From contig NC_009437.1 of assembly GCF_000016545.1 (NCBI RefSeq), positions 2,444,501 through 2,508,500 of the forward strand: DNA of 64,000 nucleotides, read 5' to 3'. Below the pieces are notes generated by a model. The model ran no database searches. It saw only the letters and a list, made by a program, of their open reading frames with translations, and was not told the DNA's origin. Shown piece by piece: positions 28,344 through 37,808 of the stretch (positions within the stretch are counted from its first letter, which is position 1; every line of letters starts with the position of its first letter). The position numbers and the translations under genes were made by a program. The DNA is from Caldicellulosiruptor saccharolyticus DSM 8903. GTDB lineage: Bacteria > Bacillota > Thermoanaerobacteria > Caldicellulosiruptorales > Caldicellulosiruptoraceae.

Positions 28344-29063
28344 TCACCTTTCCTCCTTTACATTTACTAATGTACCAATGTTCTCACCCATCACAGCCTT
28401 GATAATGTTCCCTTTTGCAAGTTCAAATACCACAATTGGAATTTGATTATCCATGCACATAGATGTAGCTGTTGAGTCCATTACCTCAAGTCGCTGATTG
28501 ATGACATCTAAGTAGGTTATAAAGTCGTACTTTTTAGCATTTGGATTCTTCTTAGGGTCACTATCATAAACACCATCAACTTTTTTAGCAAGAAGTATTG
28601 CCTCAGCATCAATTTCAGCAGCTCTCAGTGCTGCTGCAGTGTCTGTTGAAAAGAAAGGATTACCTGTTCCACATGCAAAAATTACAACCCTGCCCTTTTC
28701 TAAGTGCCTGATTGCACGTCGTCTGATATACGGTTCTGCAATCTGCCTCATCTCGATTGCACTCTGGACCCTTGTAGGTATCCCTCTTTTTTCAAGGATG
28801 CTCTGAAGTGCAAGTGAATTAATAACAGTCGCAAGCATTCCCATGTAGTCAGCTGTTGCCCTGTCAATATGCTCAGCACTTCTTCCCCTGAAGAAGTTGC
28901 CACCACCAACAACTATGGCAACCTCAACACCAAGCTCTCTTACTTTTGATATTTCTTCAGCAATAGATTCAACAACCTCCCAATCAATTCCAAAACCCTT
29001 TTCTCCTCCCAATGCTTCCCCACTTAATTTTAATATTACCCTTTTGTACTTTGGTTCAACCAT
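28344..29063 (-). CDS. pyrH: UMP kinase
   Basis: Phosphorylates UMP to UDP; amino-acid-kinase fold. 239 residues: [13 protein letters not shown] at the N-terminus, [10 protein letters not shown], and [17 protein letters not shown] in the nucleotide site. RBS AGAAGGAGA. A terminator separates it from tsf, so pyrH-frr may be transcribed from its own promoter as well as by read-through. Confidence 0.97.
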   Translation of the reverse strand: MVEPKYKRVILKLSGEALGGEKGFGIDWEVVESIAEEISKVRELGVEVAIVVGGGNFFRGRSAEHIDRATADYMGMLATVINSLALQSILEKRGIPTRVQSAIEMRQIAEPYIRRRAIRHLEKGRVVIFACGTGNPFFSTDTAAALRAAEIDAEAILLAKKVDGVYDSDPKKNPNAKKYDFITYLDVINQRLEVMDSTATSMCMDNQIPIVVFELAKGNIIKAVMGENIGTLVNVKEER

Positions 29064-29133
29064 TTTTTATCTTCTCCTTCTCTATGATAATATTTTACAA
29101 ATAAAAGCACATCTTTATCAAGAGTTTTTGCTC

Positions 29134-29171
29134 AAAAAAAGGGAACACCACTTTAAAAAATAGTGTTCCCT
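29134..29171 (-). terminator. Intrinsic terminator after tsf
   Basis: GGGAACACTA pairs with its near-perfect complement (29141-29150 with 29161-29170). It is followed on the minus strand by CCCTTTTTTTGAG. Confidence 0.87.
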
Positions 29172-29192
29172 TCCCTTGCTATTATTTAAAAT

Positions 29193-29807
29193 TTAACAAG
29201 AAGCAGCCTTCTCAATTCCCTCTCCTCTTTCAAATCTTGCAAATCTTCTTATGACAATGTTCTCTCCAATCTTAGCAATCTTTTCGGTGAGCAAATCCTT
29301 TATTTTCATGTCAGGGTTTTTAATCCAAGGCTGCTCAAGCAAACATACCTCCTCAAAGAACTTTTCAAGTCTTCCTTCAATAATTCTGTCAACAACATTT
29401 TCAGGCTTTCCTTCGTTTAGTGCCTGCTGTCTTAATATAGCTTTTTCTCTTTCGATAACCTCCTGTGGAATTTCCTCTCGTGAAACATACTTAGGATTTG
29501 CAGCTGCAATCTGCATTGCAATATCCTTTGCAAATTGTCTAAATTCTTCATTTCTTGCAACAAAGTCTGTCTCACAGTTGATTTCAACCAATACACCAAT
29601 TCGGCCATTGCCATGGATATAGCTTTCTACAATGCCTTCTGCAGCAACTCTTGAAGCCCTTTTTGCTGCCTTTGCAAGACCTCTCTCTCTCAAAAGCTCA
29701 ATTGCCTTTTCCATATCGCCATTGGCATCTTCTAATGCCTTTTTGCAATCCATCATTCCAGCACCAGTTCTTTCTCTTAGCTCTTTTACCATTTCAGCGC
29801 TAATCAT
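29193..29807 (-). CDS. tsf: Elongation factor Ts
   Basis: Nucleotide exchange factor for EF-Tu. The UBA-like N-terminus [19 protein letters not shown] and the core motif [16 protein letters not shown]-type (here [15 protein letters not shown]) are plain. 204 residues, the short form common in thermophilic Clostridia and Thermotogae, lacking the second core subdomain of E. coli EF-Ts. RBS AGGAGGG. It directly follows rpsB. Confidence 0.97.
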   Translation of the reverse strand: MISAEMVKELRERTGAGMMDCKKALEDANGDMEKAIELLRERGLAKAAKRASRVAAEGIVESYIHGNGRIGVLVEINCETDFVARNEEFRQFAKDIAMQIAAANPKYVSREEIPQEVIEREKAILRQQALNEGKPENVVDRIIEGRLEKFFEEVCLLEQPWIKNPDMKIKDLLTEKIAKIGENIVIRRFARFERGEGIEKAASC

Positions 29808-29850
29808 ATCAAAAATCCCTCCTAAAAGTTATACTAAAGGAACAAAAAGG

Positions 29851-30627
29851 TTAATCATCTATAACATCATCATTACTATCTTCAACCTCTTGAACCTCTT
29901 GAGTTTTAACCTCTTCCTTTTGCTCTGAAGCAGGTGCAAACTGTTCCCCTTCTTTTCCTTCAATCACAGCATCCGCAATCTTAGAGGTAATGAGCTTTAC
30001 TGCCCTTATTGCATCATCATTTCCAGGAATAACATAGTCAATTTCATCAGGATCACAGTTTGTGTCAACAATAGCAACTATTGGTATCCCAAGTTTTCTT
30101 GCCTCAAGCACTGCATTTCTCTCTTTTCTCGGATCAACAATATACAAGATATCAGGAATTCTTGGCATATTCTGGATTCCACCAAGGTACTTCAAAAGTC
30201 TTTCTTTCTCTTTTCTTAAAAGATTCACTTCTTTCTTTGGTAGAACATCAAATGTGCCATCTTCTTCCATTCTCTGAAGCTCTTTTAGCCTTTCAATTCT
30301 TGTTTTTATTGTCCTAAAGTTTGTTAAAAGTCCACCAAGCCACCTTTGATTGATATAGTACATACCACATCTTTCTGCTTCTTCTTTGATTGTCTCTTGA
30401 GCTTGTTTTTTAGTTCCAACAAAGAGAATAATCTTTCCTTCCTGCACTTGGGATTTTACAAACTCATAAGCCTCGTCCATTTTTTTTACAGTCTTTTGAA
30501 GGTCGATGATATAAATACCATTTCTTTCTGTAAAGATATACTCTGCCATTTTGGGATTCCATCTGCGTGTCTGATGACCAAAGTGAACACCTGCTTCTAA
30601 GAGCTGTTTCATAGTTAAAACTGGCAT
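29851..30627 (-). CDS. rpsB: 30S ribosomal protein S2
   Basis: 258 residues beginning [25 protein letters not shown], with [14 protein letters not shown] and [22 protein letters not shown]. The C-terminus has an acidic Glu/Gln/Val tail. RBS GGGAGG. It heads the rpsB-tsf unit and is preceded by a structured leader that may mediate autoregulation. Confidence 0.98.
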   Translation of the reverse strand: MPVLTMKQLLEAGVHFGHQTRRWNPKMAEYIFTERNGIYIIDLQKTVKKMDEAYEFVKSQVQEGKIILFVGTKKQAQETIKEEAERCGMYYINQRWLGGLLTNFRTIKTRIERLKELQRMEEDGTFDVLPKKEVNLLRKEKERLLKYLGGIQNMPRIPDILYIVDPRKERNAVLEARKLGIPIVAIVDTNCDPDEIDYVIPGNDDAIRAVKLITSKIADAVIEGKEGEQFAPASEQKEEVKTQEVQEVEDSNDDVIDD

Positions 30628-30644
30628 CTTTTTTAACCTCCCTC

Positions 30645-30712
30645 AATTCGGTTTTTCTTCGAGTCGGATAGAAAGAAGGCAATCTTGCCTTCCACCGAAG
30701 ATTTCCGACTCT
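30645..30712 (-). promoter_or_regulatory. Structured 5' leader of rpsB with possible pseudoknot, candidate S2 autoregulatory element
   Basis: RNA read from the minus strand: an outer stem GAGUCGGA/UCCGACUC (30711-30704 with 30668-30661) encloses an inner stem GAAGGCAA/UUGCCUUC. The internal-loop sequence UUCGGU (30699-30694) is complementary to ACCGAA (30652-30647), which lies beyond the outer stem and about 6 nt before the GAGGGAGG Shine-Dalgarno. This gives an H-type pseudoknot next to the RBS. Structures of this general kind regulate S2 in other bacteria; use here is inference. Confidence 0.6.
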
Positions 30713-30869
30713 GTTTTTTTTACAAAGCCGACATTATTATAGCATATCATTTTAAATGTAACAAGAAAAATTATTTAATAAGAGACAAATGAATATTAAC
30801 ATGCTTAAAAATTTTTGTTATAATCTTGTTTGCAAAACCCCCCAAATTTTATTTTGAAAGTCTATATCC

Positions 30870-30908
30870 AAAAAAGGGTCTTGGCCATTTTGCCAAGACC
30901 CCATTTTT
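30870..30908. terminator. Terminator downstream of the nucleotide-sugar dehydrogenase gene
   Basis: GGGTCTTGGC (30876-30885) pairs perfectly with GCCAAGACCC (30892-30901). T-tracts follow on both strands (ATTTTTT on +, CCCTTTTTTG on -). Confidence 0.85.
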
Positions 30909-30925
30909 TAGCCATAGCAGCTATT

Positions 30926-32206
30926 CTATATCTTCTCCAGAATAAACCCTTTTTCCTTTGCATCCTGCTGGGTAAATACATCTCTTGTGTCAATTACGAT
31001 GGCTCTTGAAGGGGGAATATATTCAAAAATCTTATCAAATTCTATTCCATGCTGTCGCGCTAAAATAAGAACAACCTCAACATCTTCTAATGCTTCTGTA
31101 AAACTCTTTACTTTAAAATCATATTCTTTTTTCACAGCAGGGTCAAACGCTTTTACCTCAACACCACGTTGTCGTAAAATCTCAATAATTTCAAGTGCAG
31201 GACTGAGCCTATCGTCCGAAGAATAATCTTTCATCGCAATACCAAGCACAGCAACCTTCTTTTTAGCTCCATACTTTTCAATTGTCTTTATCACAAGGTC
31301 AGAGATATAGGCGGGAATTCCTTGGTTGAATAATCTTGCAGTCTTAGATAGCTTGAGTTCCACTCCCATCTCCTCTGCCTTTGCATTCAGATAATAAAAA
31401 GCATTTGGTATACAAAAACCACCTACACCAGGACCTGGATAGAGCAAATTCACCCTTTTGTGTGTATTTGCAACCTTGATGACTTCAAATATATCTAAAT
31501 TCATAGCCTTTGTAAATCTTTCAAATTCGTTCACCATTGCAATGTTTATATCTCTTTGAAGATTTTCGAGTACTTTAGCCGTCTCCACAACCTCAACCGA
31601 AGATGCAACAACAACCTCTTCTTTGCAAATCACTTTTATCAAATCAACAGCTCTTTTTGTGCTGACTTCACAAAAACCAGCAAGAGCTGTGGGCATGTTC
31701 TCAAATTCTTCAAAGGCTCTGCCCTCTGCAATTCTCTCAGACGCATAAGCTAAATAAAAGTCCTTGCCACACTTTAGGCCACTTTCTTCCAATATAGGAA
31801 GAAACACATTTCTGGTTGTACCAGGTACAACAGTTGACCTTAGAACAATAAGTTGATTTTTTCTCAAGTTATTCTTTATCTCTTTTGCACAAGAAATCAA
31901 ATATTCGTAATATGGTTTCCCTCCATAAACTGGGATTGGCACGGTAACTATAATATCATCGCAGGCTTGCATTGCCTCTTTATAATCAAGCATTGGTATA
32001 AAGTTTCCATTTTGTAGGTGATCTTTTAAAATCTCTTGAATTGTCCTTCCTTTATAACTTTCTAAATGATGAGTTTCCCCTCTTTGAAGCTCACTAATTA
32101 ACTCTGGATTGCTGTCAACCCCATAAACTTTATAACCTTTCATTGCAAAAGATAGAGCAAGTGGTAGTCCTACATATCCAAGCCCAATTACACAAACGTT
32201 ATTCAA
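30926..32206 (-). CDS. Nucleotide-sugar dehydrogenase (UDP-glucose/UDP-ManNAc dehydrogenase family)
   Basis: 426 residues. N-terminal Rossmann domain VCVIGLGYVGLPLALSFAMKGYKVYGVD, central helix LENLQRDINIAMVNEF, active-site Cys in GPGVGGFCIPNAFYYL, and a C-terminal UDP-binding domain (VAVLGIAMKDYSSDDRLSPALEIIEIL). It oxidises a UDP-sugar to the uronic acid for surface polysaccharide. The GGFCIPNAF context resembles the WecC/TviB side of the family more than UDP-glucose dehydrogenases, but substrate cannot be fixed. TTG start behind GGGAAGGG; overlaps the neighbouring glycosyltransferase by 8 bp. Confidence 0.85.
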   Translation of the reverse strand: MNNVCVIGLGYVGLPLALSFAMKGYKVYGVDSNPELISELQRGETHHLESYKGRTIQEILKDHLQNGNFIPMLDYKEAMQACDDIIVTVPIPVYGGKPYYEYLISCAKEIKNNLRKNQLIVLRSTVVPGTTRNVFLPILEESGLKCGKDFYLAYASERIAEGRAFEEFENMPTALAGFCEVSTKRAVDLIKVICKEEVVVASSVEVVETAKVLENLQRDINIAMVNEFERFTKAMNLDIFEVIKVANTHKRVNLLYPGPGVGGFCIPNAFYYLNAKAEEMGVELKLSKTARLFNQGIPAYISDLVIKTIEKYGAKKKVAVLGIAMKDYSSDDRLSPALEIIEILRQRGVEVKAFDPAVKKEYDFKVKSFTEALEDVEVVLILARQHGIEFDKIFEYIPPSRAIVIDTRDVFTQQDAKEKGFILEKI

Positions 32207-33365
32207 TATATATCCCTTCCCTCTTTAGTATCTCAATTATTTGGCTTACTCTACTATCCCATGAGGTAAGCCTTGCGTACTCTACTCTTTTTAACATCTT
32301 TTCATTGCTACCGTCTTTGAGCTCTGAAATTGCTTCTTCACACTTTTGCAATACCTCATCATAATCTTTCCCAATATAAACAACATCCGGGAACTCTTCA
32401 ACCTGAGGCATTGAGGTTGAAACAATTGGCTTTCCAGTAGCTAAATACTCATAGAACTTAAGGGGACTTACATTTTCTGATAATTTATTAACCTTAAAAA
32501 GGTTCAAACAAACATCAAATTGCGCAACATACTGGGGCAAGATTTGATGATCTATTCTTCCTAACATATACACATTTTTGTATTTTTTAAGGTTATCTAC
32601 ACTCACGCCTGCACCGACAGGACCAATCAAGACAAACGACCAATCTTTTCTATTGGATGCCAAATACTCTATCAGCTGTGTATCAATCCATGTATGAATG
32701 ACTCCTACAAAGCCAAAGATAGGATGAGGAATATTTTTCATACTCTCTGGCACAGGAGCCTTTGTTGCTGCCTTGTTAAAATGCTCAAACTCTGCTCCAT
32801 TTGGTACAAGGTATGTTTTTGGATTTAGGTTCTTGAGTTTGTTGTAAAGACCTTCTGCTGTTGTAAAAACCACATTGCTTTTTTTAGCAAGCTCATCTTC
32901 CATTTCCTCTACAACCTGTTTGTTAATAAAACCTTGAAACTCTGAATGTTTGTCTATACAGTCATACACTAAAAATCCATAAGGAAGATACTCCAAAAGG
33001 TCAACTGTGTTTGGCATATACGTCCAAATAATGGGTGACTTTAGATCAAAGTTCTGATAAATAACCTCTTTCACAAACCTTGCTATCATTTTTTGATTGA
33101 ATTTATTAATTGACCTTTTTCTGTTGTAAAAAGGCATAATTGGAGGCAAGGCAAAGACGAATAGATTTTCTTTAACTCTCTTGGGAGATTTTCTAAACTT
33201 GGTCAAATACGGCCTCAGGCTTGGGTCTTTTAACGGCCCTATATAAGTTACTGGTGGGTCTAAGTAAAATATTCTACAGCTTTCCGGCATTCTTTTCATT
33301 ATCTGTTGCTTTCGCGTAGGTATCGGATCCCATGGTGTTGTTGAAAAACAAATAATATCAATCAT
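32199..33365 (-). CDS. Glycosyltransferase, GT4-like (GT-B fold)
   Basis: 388 residues, soluble. The N-terminal part carries DIICFSTTPWDPIPTRKQQIMKRMP. The C-terminal nucleotide-sugar region reads FGFVGVIHTWIDTQLIEYLA...LIGPVGAG, followed by LSENVSPLKFYEYLATGKPIVST with the conserved Glu of the ExxxxxxxE-type motif. The family transfers sugars for exopolysaccharide or teichuronic-type polymers. It is co-transcribed with the overlapping UDP-sugar dehydrogenase, so it may use the uronic acid made there. Confidence 0.82.
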   Translation of the reverse strand: MIDIICFSTTPWDPIPTRKQQIMKRMPESCRIFYLDPPVTYIGPLKDPSLRPYLTKFRKSPKRVKENLFVFALPPIMPFYNRKRSINKFNQKMIARFVKEVIYQNFDLKSPIIWTYMPNTVDLLEYLPYGFLVYDCIDKHSEFQGFINKQVVEEMEDELAKKSNVVFTTAEGLYNKLKNLNPKTYLVPNGAEFEHFNKAATKAPVPESMKNIPHPIFGFVGVIHTWIDTQLIEYLASNRKDWSFVLIGPVGAGVSVDNLKKYKNVYMLGRIDHQILPQYVAQFDVCLNLFKVNKLSENVSPLKFYEYLATGKPIVSTSMPQVEEFPDVVYIGKDYDEVLQKCEEAISELKDGSNEKMLKRVEYARLTSWDSRVSQIIEILKREGIYIE

Positions 33366-33426
33366 CTCTTATCATCCTTAAGGCTTATAATAGTATTTTC
33401 ATTACAGATTTTAAGATACAATATTT

Positions 33427-33456
33427 TTGACAAAATAGTCAACAAAAAATTATAAA
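33427..33456 (+). promoter_or_regulatory. Promoter of the DUF4330-ligase operon
   Basis: Perfect TTGACA at 33427-33432 and TATAAA at 33451-33456, spacer 18 bp. About 70 bp before the ATG at 33526. Confidence 0.65.
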
Positions 33457-33525
33457 ATCTCTTGACCAACCAAAATGATTTGTAATACTATGGTTTTGAT
33501 AAATCTAGTGTGGAGGGAGAAAATA

Positions 33526-34044
33526 ATGAAGATTGTAGATCAGAAGGGTAGGCTATTCGGGATTATCAACATTGTAGACCTTATTTTAATTGTGCTAATT
33601 GCAGCTATTGCATGGGTAGGATTTGTCAAAATTTCATCCCATGGAAAAGCATCAGAAAATGCATCACAAGACGAATTTGTAGAAATCAAATATGGCGAAG
33701 CAATTATCAATGTGAAGATTCCTCTTGTTGAGCCAGTCATGGCTGCTTCTTTACACAAAAATGATTTTTTAGTAACTGGAAACACGTTAACAAAATCATA
33801 TATTAAAGATGTCCAGATAAAAGATGGAATATATGAAAGAACATCACAAGAAGGCAAAGTTGTTGTTGCGACTCATCCGTATAAAAAAGATGTATATGTT
33901 ACAATCTATGGGTATGTAACACTTGAAGGGGCTACCATAAAATTAGACAACCAAACAGTGAGAGTTGGTAAAACCTTTTATGTCAAGACAAAAACTACCG
34001 AGCTTGTTGGTGTTGTAACTGGTGTTAAAATTGTAAAAGAATAG
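33526..34044 (+). CDS. DUF4330-type membrane-anchored protein
   Basis: 172 residues: a short conserved cytoplasmic start (MKIVDQKGRLFGIINIVDL), one transmembrane helix (about 15-33), and an extracellular beta-rich domain. The start motif is that of DUF4330, a family without assigned function that often lies in polysaccharide loci. ATG at 33526 is chosen for GGAGGGAG 6 nt upstream; a frame from 33475 has none. It opens a three-gene run with an unknown membrane protein and an O-antigen-ligase-like protein, suggesting a role in export or attachment of a surface glycan. Confidence 0.72.
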   Translation: MKIVDQKGRLFGIINIVDLILIVLIAAIAWVGFVKISSHGKASENASQDEFVEIKYGEAIINVKIPLVEPVMAASLHKNDFLVTGNTLTKSYIKDVQIKDGIYERTSQEGKVVVATHPYKKDVYVTIYGYVTLEGATIKLDNQTVRVGKTFYVKTKTTELVGVVTGVKIVKE

Positions 34045-34053
34045 GGATGTGAA

Positions 34054-34566
34054 ATGATGATAAGAGAAAGTGTTGCTTATAAAATAGTGATATTTCTTTA
34101 TAGATATTTAAAGGAAAGTAGGATTCACGAACTTGTATCTAAACTTTTTTACTTTTCTCGATATTCTATAATATTTGAGCTTGTTAGAAAAGAGCCTGAA
34201 CAAAAAAATATACGCAGCTCTTTATTTCTCAGAGCTGCTAAATATGTCTATGGCTTTTGTATTACAAAAGCTTATAACGGGCTTCAAAAGCTTAAAAGAT
34301 TGTGGTCAAATAGCTTTTTGCTAAAACTACTTAAAAGTCAAATAATTCTTTTTAGAAAAAGCCCTATTTTCGTCTTTACTTTTTACATCTTTGTATTCTA
34401 CCTTGGTTTTTTCACTGGTGAGGCAATCAAAAATAGACTCTCTCTAACCAAACTTGTAATATTATTTGTTTTGCTACTCATAAATTTTCTAAATTTTCAA
34501 CTAAGTAGTAGTAAATATGTACAAAATAGCTTAATCTTGAAGTTCTTTAAAGAAATTTTTTCTTAA
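34054..34566 (+). CDS. Unknown membrane protein in polysaccharide operon
   Basis: I do not recognise this 170-residue protein. The first 100 residues are basic, aromatic and helical (RYLKESRIHELVSKLFYFSRY). Two transmembrane helices lie near 105-125 and 130-148. It begins 9 bp after the DUF4330 gene and ends 28 bp before the ligase-like gene, so all three share one transcript. It could be an accessory subunit of the ligase or polymerase; no motif proves it. Confidence 0.65.
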   Translation: MMIRESVAYKIVIFLYRYLKESRIHELVSKLFYFSRYSIIFELVRKEPEQKNIRSSLFLRAAKYVYGFCITKAYNGLQKLKRLWSNSFLLKLLKSQIILFRKSPIFVFTFYIFVFYLGFFTGEAIKNRLSLTKLVILFVLLLINFLNFQLSSSKYVQNSLILKFFKEIFS

Positions 34567-34594
34567 AAGAAATTTATTGAAAGGTGAAATAAAA

Positions 34595-35983
34595 ATGGTT
34601 GAAAGAAAGAGTCTGTACATTACCACTTTTTTAATATTTTTATTGGGGTTTATAGGAAGTCTAGTATCGTCGAAGATTGCACTATTTGCACTTGCTCTAT
34701 TTTTACTTGTATTAGTTATATTTGAAGACCCATCAAAACTTTTGTATGGTGTTGTATTTTATGCGTTTGTTGATTTTATTTTTAGAAAAGTAGGTGTACT
34801 TGGAAGTTTTGCATCCATATGGGATGAGATGCTTTTTATATTGATTGTGTTTGCGTTCATCCTAAAATCAATTTTGAATAACAATCCTAAACTGAGAGTA
34901 TCGCCATTAGATATATATATCATCGTTTTCTTACTCATTTGCATTTTCCTGCTGTTAAAAAATTCTCCAAATATGAGAATTGCGATTGAAGGATTTAGAG
35001 TATATGCCGAATACGCTCTTTGGTTTTTTGTAGGATTGAATTTACTTAAAAATATTTGCCAGTTTAAAAGATTTATTTCTGTTTACATCTTTATGATGTT
35101 TTTGATATCTTTGTATGGTATTTACCAGTATATAATTGGAGTTGAAATTCCATCGAGTTGGATTGATAGTAGTTTTGAAACGTATATAAGAACACGAGTT
35201 TACTCAATCATAGGAAGCCCAAATGTTTTAGGAAGCTTACTCGCAATGTCTATACCCTTTGTTATTCCTTTTGTGTTATACGAAAAGAGTATTTCAAGAA
35301 GGATTTACTACTTTGTAGTTTTAATTTCAATGATTGTTTGTCTTGGATTTACATTTTCACGAGGCGCATGGCTTGCATTTTTAGTATCCATGATTTTATA
35401 TGGATTTTTTATTGACAAAAGAGTTTTAGCACTGCTGTTTTCAATAATAGTGTTAGTTCCAATTTTTGCTCCTTCAATATTGATGAGAATACTTTATATG
35501 CTAAGCAGCCAGTACGCAAAAAGCAGTGCAAGAGCAGGTAGAATTGCGAGATGGACAAAGGCTTTTGAGATTTTAAAAGAAAACCTCTTGTTTGGTGTTG
35601 GCTTTGGAAGATTTGGAGGAGCTGTTGCAAAGAGAAATATCGCAGATGCATTTTACGTTGACAATTTCTATCTTAAAAGTGCTGTTGAAATGGGAATTAT
35701 TGGAGTTATCATAATGATATTGACATTTGTGATGGGATTGCTTTTAGCAGCAAGAGTGATCAAACATTTAAAGTCAAAAGAACTCAAAAAAATAGGTAGT
35801 GGCATTTTAATTGGCCTTGCAACTGTTTTGATACACAACGTTGTTGAAAATATCTTTGAAGTTCCAATGATGACCACTTATTTTTGGTTGTTTTTGGGAT
35901 TTTTATTTGCTTTAAAATATATTGACTCTGAAAATATTACACATTCTAAAGAAGATTACTTACTTGAAGACGGGGGAAGCTAA
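34595..35983 (+). CDS. O-antigen ligase/Wzy-type polysaccharide polymerase
   Basis: 462 residues and about eleven or twelve transmembrane helices. A long extracytoplasmic loop carries SIIGSPNVLGSLLAMSIP, and a later loop has FGVGFGRFGG. Both are features of the Wzy_C/O-antigen ligase family (PF04932), which joins undecaprenyl-linked glycans to an acceptor or polymerises repeat units. Start ATG at 34595 has AAAGGTG upstream; the TTG at 34577 lies within that RBS region. The paired dehydrogenase and glycosyltransferase genes transcribed away from this operon probably serve the same polymer. Confidence 0.8.
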   Translation: MVERKSLYITTFLIFLLGFIGSLVSSKIALFALALFLLVLVIFEDPSKLLYGVVFYAFVDFIFRKVGVLGSFASIWDEMLFILIVFAFILKSILNNNPKLRVSPLDIYIIVFLLICIFLLLKNSPNMRIAIEGFRVYAEYALWFFVGLNLLKNICQFKRFISVYIFMMFLISLYGIYQYIIGVEIPSSWIDSSFETYIRTRVYSIIGSPNVLGSLLAMSIPFVIPFVLYEKSISRRIYYFVVLISMIVCLGFTFSRGAWLAFLVSMILYGFFIDKRVLALLFSIIVLVPIFAPSILMRILYMLSSQYAKSSARAGRIARWTKAFEILKENLLFGVGFGRFGGAVAKRNIADAFYVDNFYLKSAVEMGIIGVIIMILTFVMGLLLAARVIKHLKSKELKKIGSGILIGLATVLIHNVVENIFEVPMMTTYFWLFLGFLFALKYIDSENITHSKEDYLLEDGGS

Positions 35984-35985
35984 GG

Positions 35986-37743
35986 ATGCCATTTGACGGA
36001 GTTGTTCTTAGTAGACTTAAAAAAGAGCTTACGCTTGAACTTACTGAAGGAAAGGTTGAAAGAATTTATCAACCTAATCAGTTTGAAATAAATCTTTATA
36101 TCTACAAACTGGGCATGACAAAAAAACTCATAATCTCTGCAAATCCGTCGCTTCCAAAAATATATATTACAGAAAAACAAAAGAAAAATCCTGAGGTTGC
36201 ACCAAATTTTTGTATGATTCTTCGCAAAAATCTACTTGGTGCAAAAATTACGAACATCTATCAAGAAGGTTTGGAAAGAATTGTTAAAATAGAATTTGAA
36301 ACCAAAAATGAGCTTGGAGATATCGAGAGAAAATACATTATATTCGAGATGATGGGAAGACATAGCAATATATTCTTAGTGGATTCAAATAACAGAATTA
36401 TTGACGCAATAAAGAGGATGTCTTTTGAAAATTCTCCACGTACTATTTTGCCAGGAGCTAAATATGTATTGCCACCAGTGTTAACAAAGAAAAATCCTCT
36501 TGAAGTTACATTTGAAGAATTCTCTTCATTTTTTGAGAACTCTAACAAATCTTATGAAAACATTCTTATTGACAATTTGTCAGGAATTAGCAAACAGTTT
36601 GTAAACGAGGTCATGTTGCATGCACAAGTTTTTAAAGAAAGTGTTGAAAAAAACAAAGTTATCAAAAGGATTTTTGAATCTTTAAAAGAATTATTATATT
36701 GTATAGTAGAAAAAGGTGAAATTCTACCAACATTGTACACAGATAAAGGAAATGTAGTAGATTTTTATGTAATCGATCTGAAGAGCTATTCAAACTTTTC
36801 AAAAAGGTTTTTTACAAGCCTCAACAGATGTATAGATGAATACTATTCAAAAAAAGAAGAACATACCATTTTCATTGAAAAAAAACAATATCTTCAAAAG
36901 ATAATTGAACAAAATTTAAAGAAGCTAAGTCAGAGGTACGAACAAAACCTGCAAAAAATAGATGAGGCAAAAAATGCTGAGCTTTTCAAGAAGTACGCCG
37001 ACCTAATCTTGGCAAACCTATATCAACTAAAACCCACATCTGAAGACTTCATTGAGGTCATTGACTACTACAGCGAGGATTTGCCGCAAATTAAGATTCC
37101 AATTGAAAAAGACAAAGACCTGAAGCAGAATGCAGAGAGGTATTATAAACTTTATAACAAATTAAAGAAAGCTGAAGAATACGCTAAAGCTGAAATATCA
37201 GAGATTGAAACTGAACTGGAATTTTTGTACAGCTTAGAAGCTTTGCTCGAAAAAAGTGTAGAGATGGAAGACCTTTTGAGTGTTGAAGAGGAGTTGGAAA
37301 AGGAAGGATATATAAAAATCCAGCCAGATGCTAAGAAAAATGAAAAAAAGAAAGATTCCAAAAAACCAAATCCTCATCATTTTGTCAGCTCAGATGGTTT
37401 TGACATCTATGTAGGAAGAAACAATATCCAAAACGATTATCTCACATTAAGATTTGCATCAAGCAATGATATCTGGCTCCATACCCAAAAAATCCCAGGT
37501 TCACATGTCATAATCAGAACAAACAACAGAAGCGTGCCTGATAGAACTTTGCTGGAAGCTGCACATCTTGCTGCGTATTTTAGTAAAGCGAAAAACTCAA
37601 CCAAGGTACCTGTTGACTATACTTATGTAAAGTATGTTAGAAAACCGCCCAAATCAAAACCAGGGTTTGTTATATACGAGAACTTTAAGACTATAATTGT
37701 GGATTCACCTACAGACATAGATGACTTTAAAAAAGTAGAATGA
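35986..37743 (+). CDS. rqcH: Rqc2 homologue RqcH (NFACT protein)
   Basis: 585 residues: NFACT-N domain (MPFDGVVLSRLKKELT...YIIFEMMGRHSNIFLVDS), a helix-hairpin-helix part, coiled coils (about 295-330 and 385-430), and the NFACT-R domain (SSNDIWLHTQKIPGSHVII). RqcH binds stalled 50S-peptidyl-tRNA complexes and adds C-terminal Ala tails that mark the peptide for degradation. Older annotation calls this family fibronectin-binding protein. It starts 2 bp after the ligase stop behind GGGGAAGC, so it may be read through from that operon. Confidence 0.92.
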   Translation: MPFDGVVLSRLKKELTLELTEGKVERIYQPNQFEINLYIYKLGMTKKLIISANPSLPKIYITEKQKKNPEVAPNFCMILRKNLLGAKITNIYQEGLERIVKIEFETKNELGDIERKYIIFEMMGRHSNIFLVDSNNRIIDAIKRMSFENSPRTILPGAKYVLPPVLTKKNPLEVTFEEFSSFFENSNKSYENILIDNLSGISKQFVNEVMLHAQVFKESVEKNKVIKRIFESLKELLYCIVEKGEILPTLYTDKGNVVDFYVIDLKSYSNFSKRFFTSLNRCIDEYYSKKEEHTIFIEKKQYLQKIIEQNLKKLSQRYEQNLQKIDEAKNAELFKKYADLILANLYQLKPTSEDFIEVIDYYSEDLPQIKIPIEKDKDLKQNAERYYKLYNKLKKAEEYAKAEISEIETELEFLYSLEALLEKSVEMEDLLSVEEELEKEGYIKIQPDAKKNEKKKDSKKPNPHHFVSSDGFDIYVGRNNIQNDYLTLRFASSNDIWLHTQKIPGSHVIIRTNNRSVPDRTLLEAAHLAAYFSKAKNSTKVPVDYTYVKYVRKPPKSKPGFVIYENFKTIIVDSPTDIDDFKKVE

Positions 37744-37808
37744 GAAACGGCTTCAATTTTTAACATTAAGATAAACTGAAAATTTAACAAAAGCGGGAGG
37801 GATCTAAA

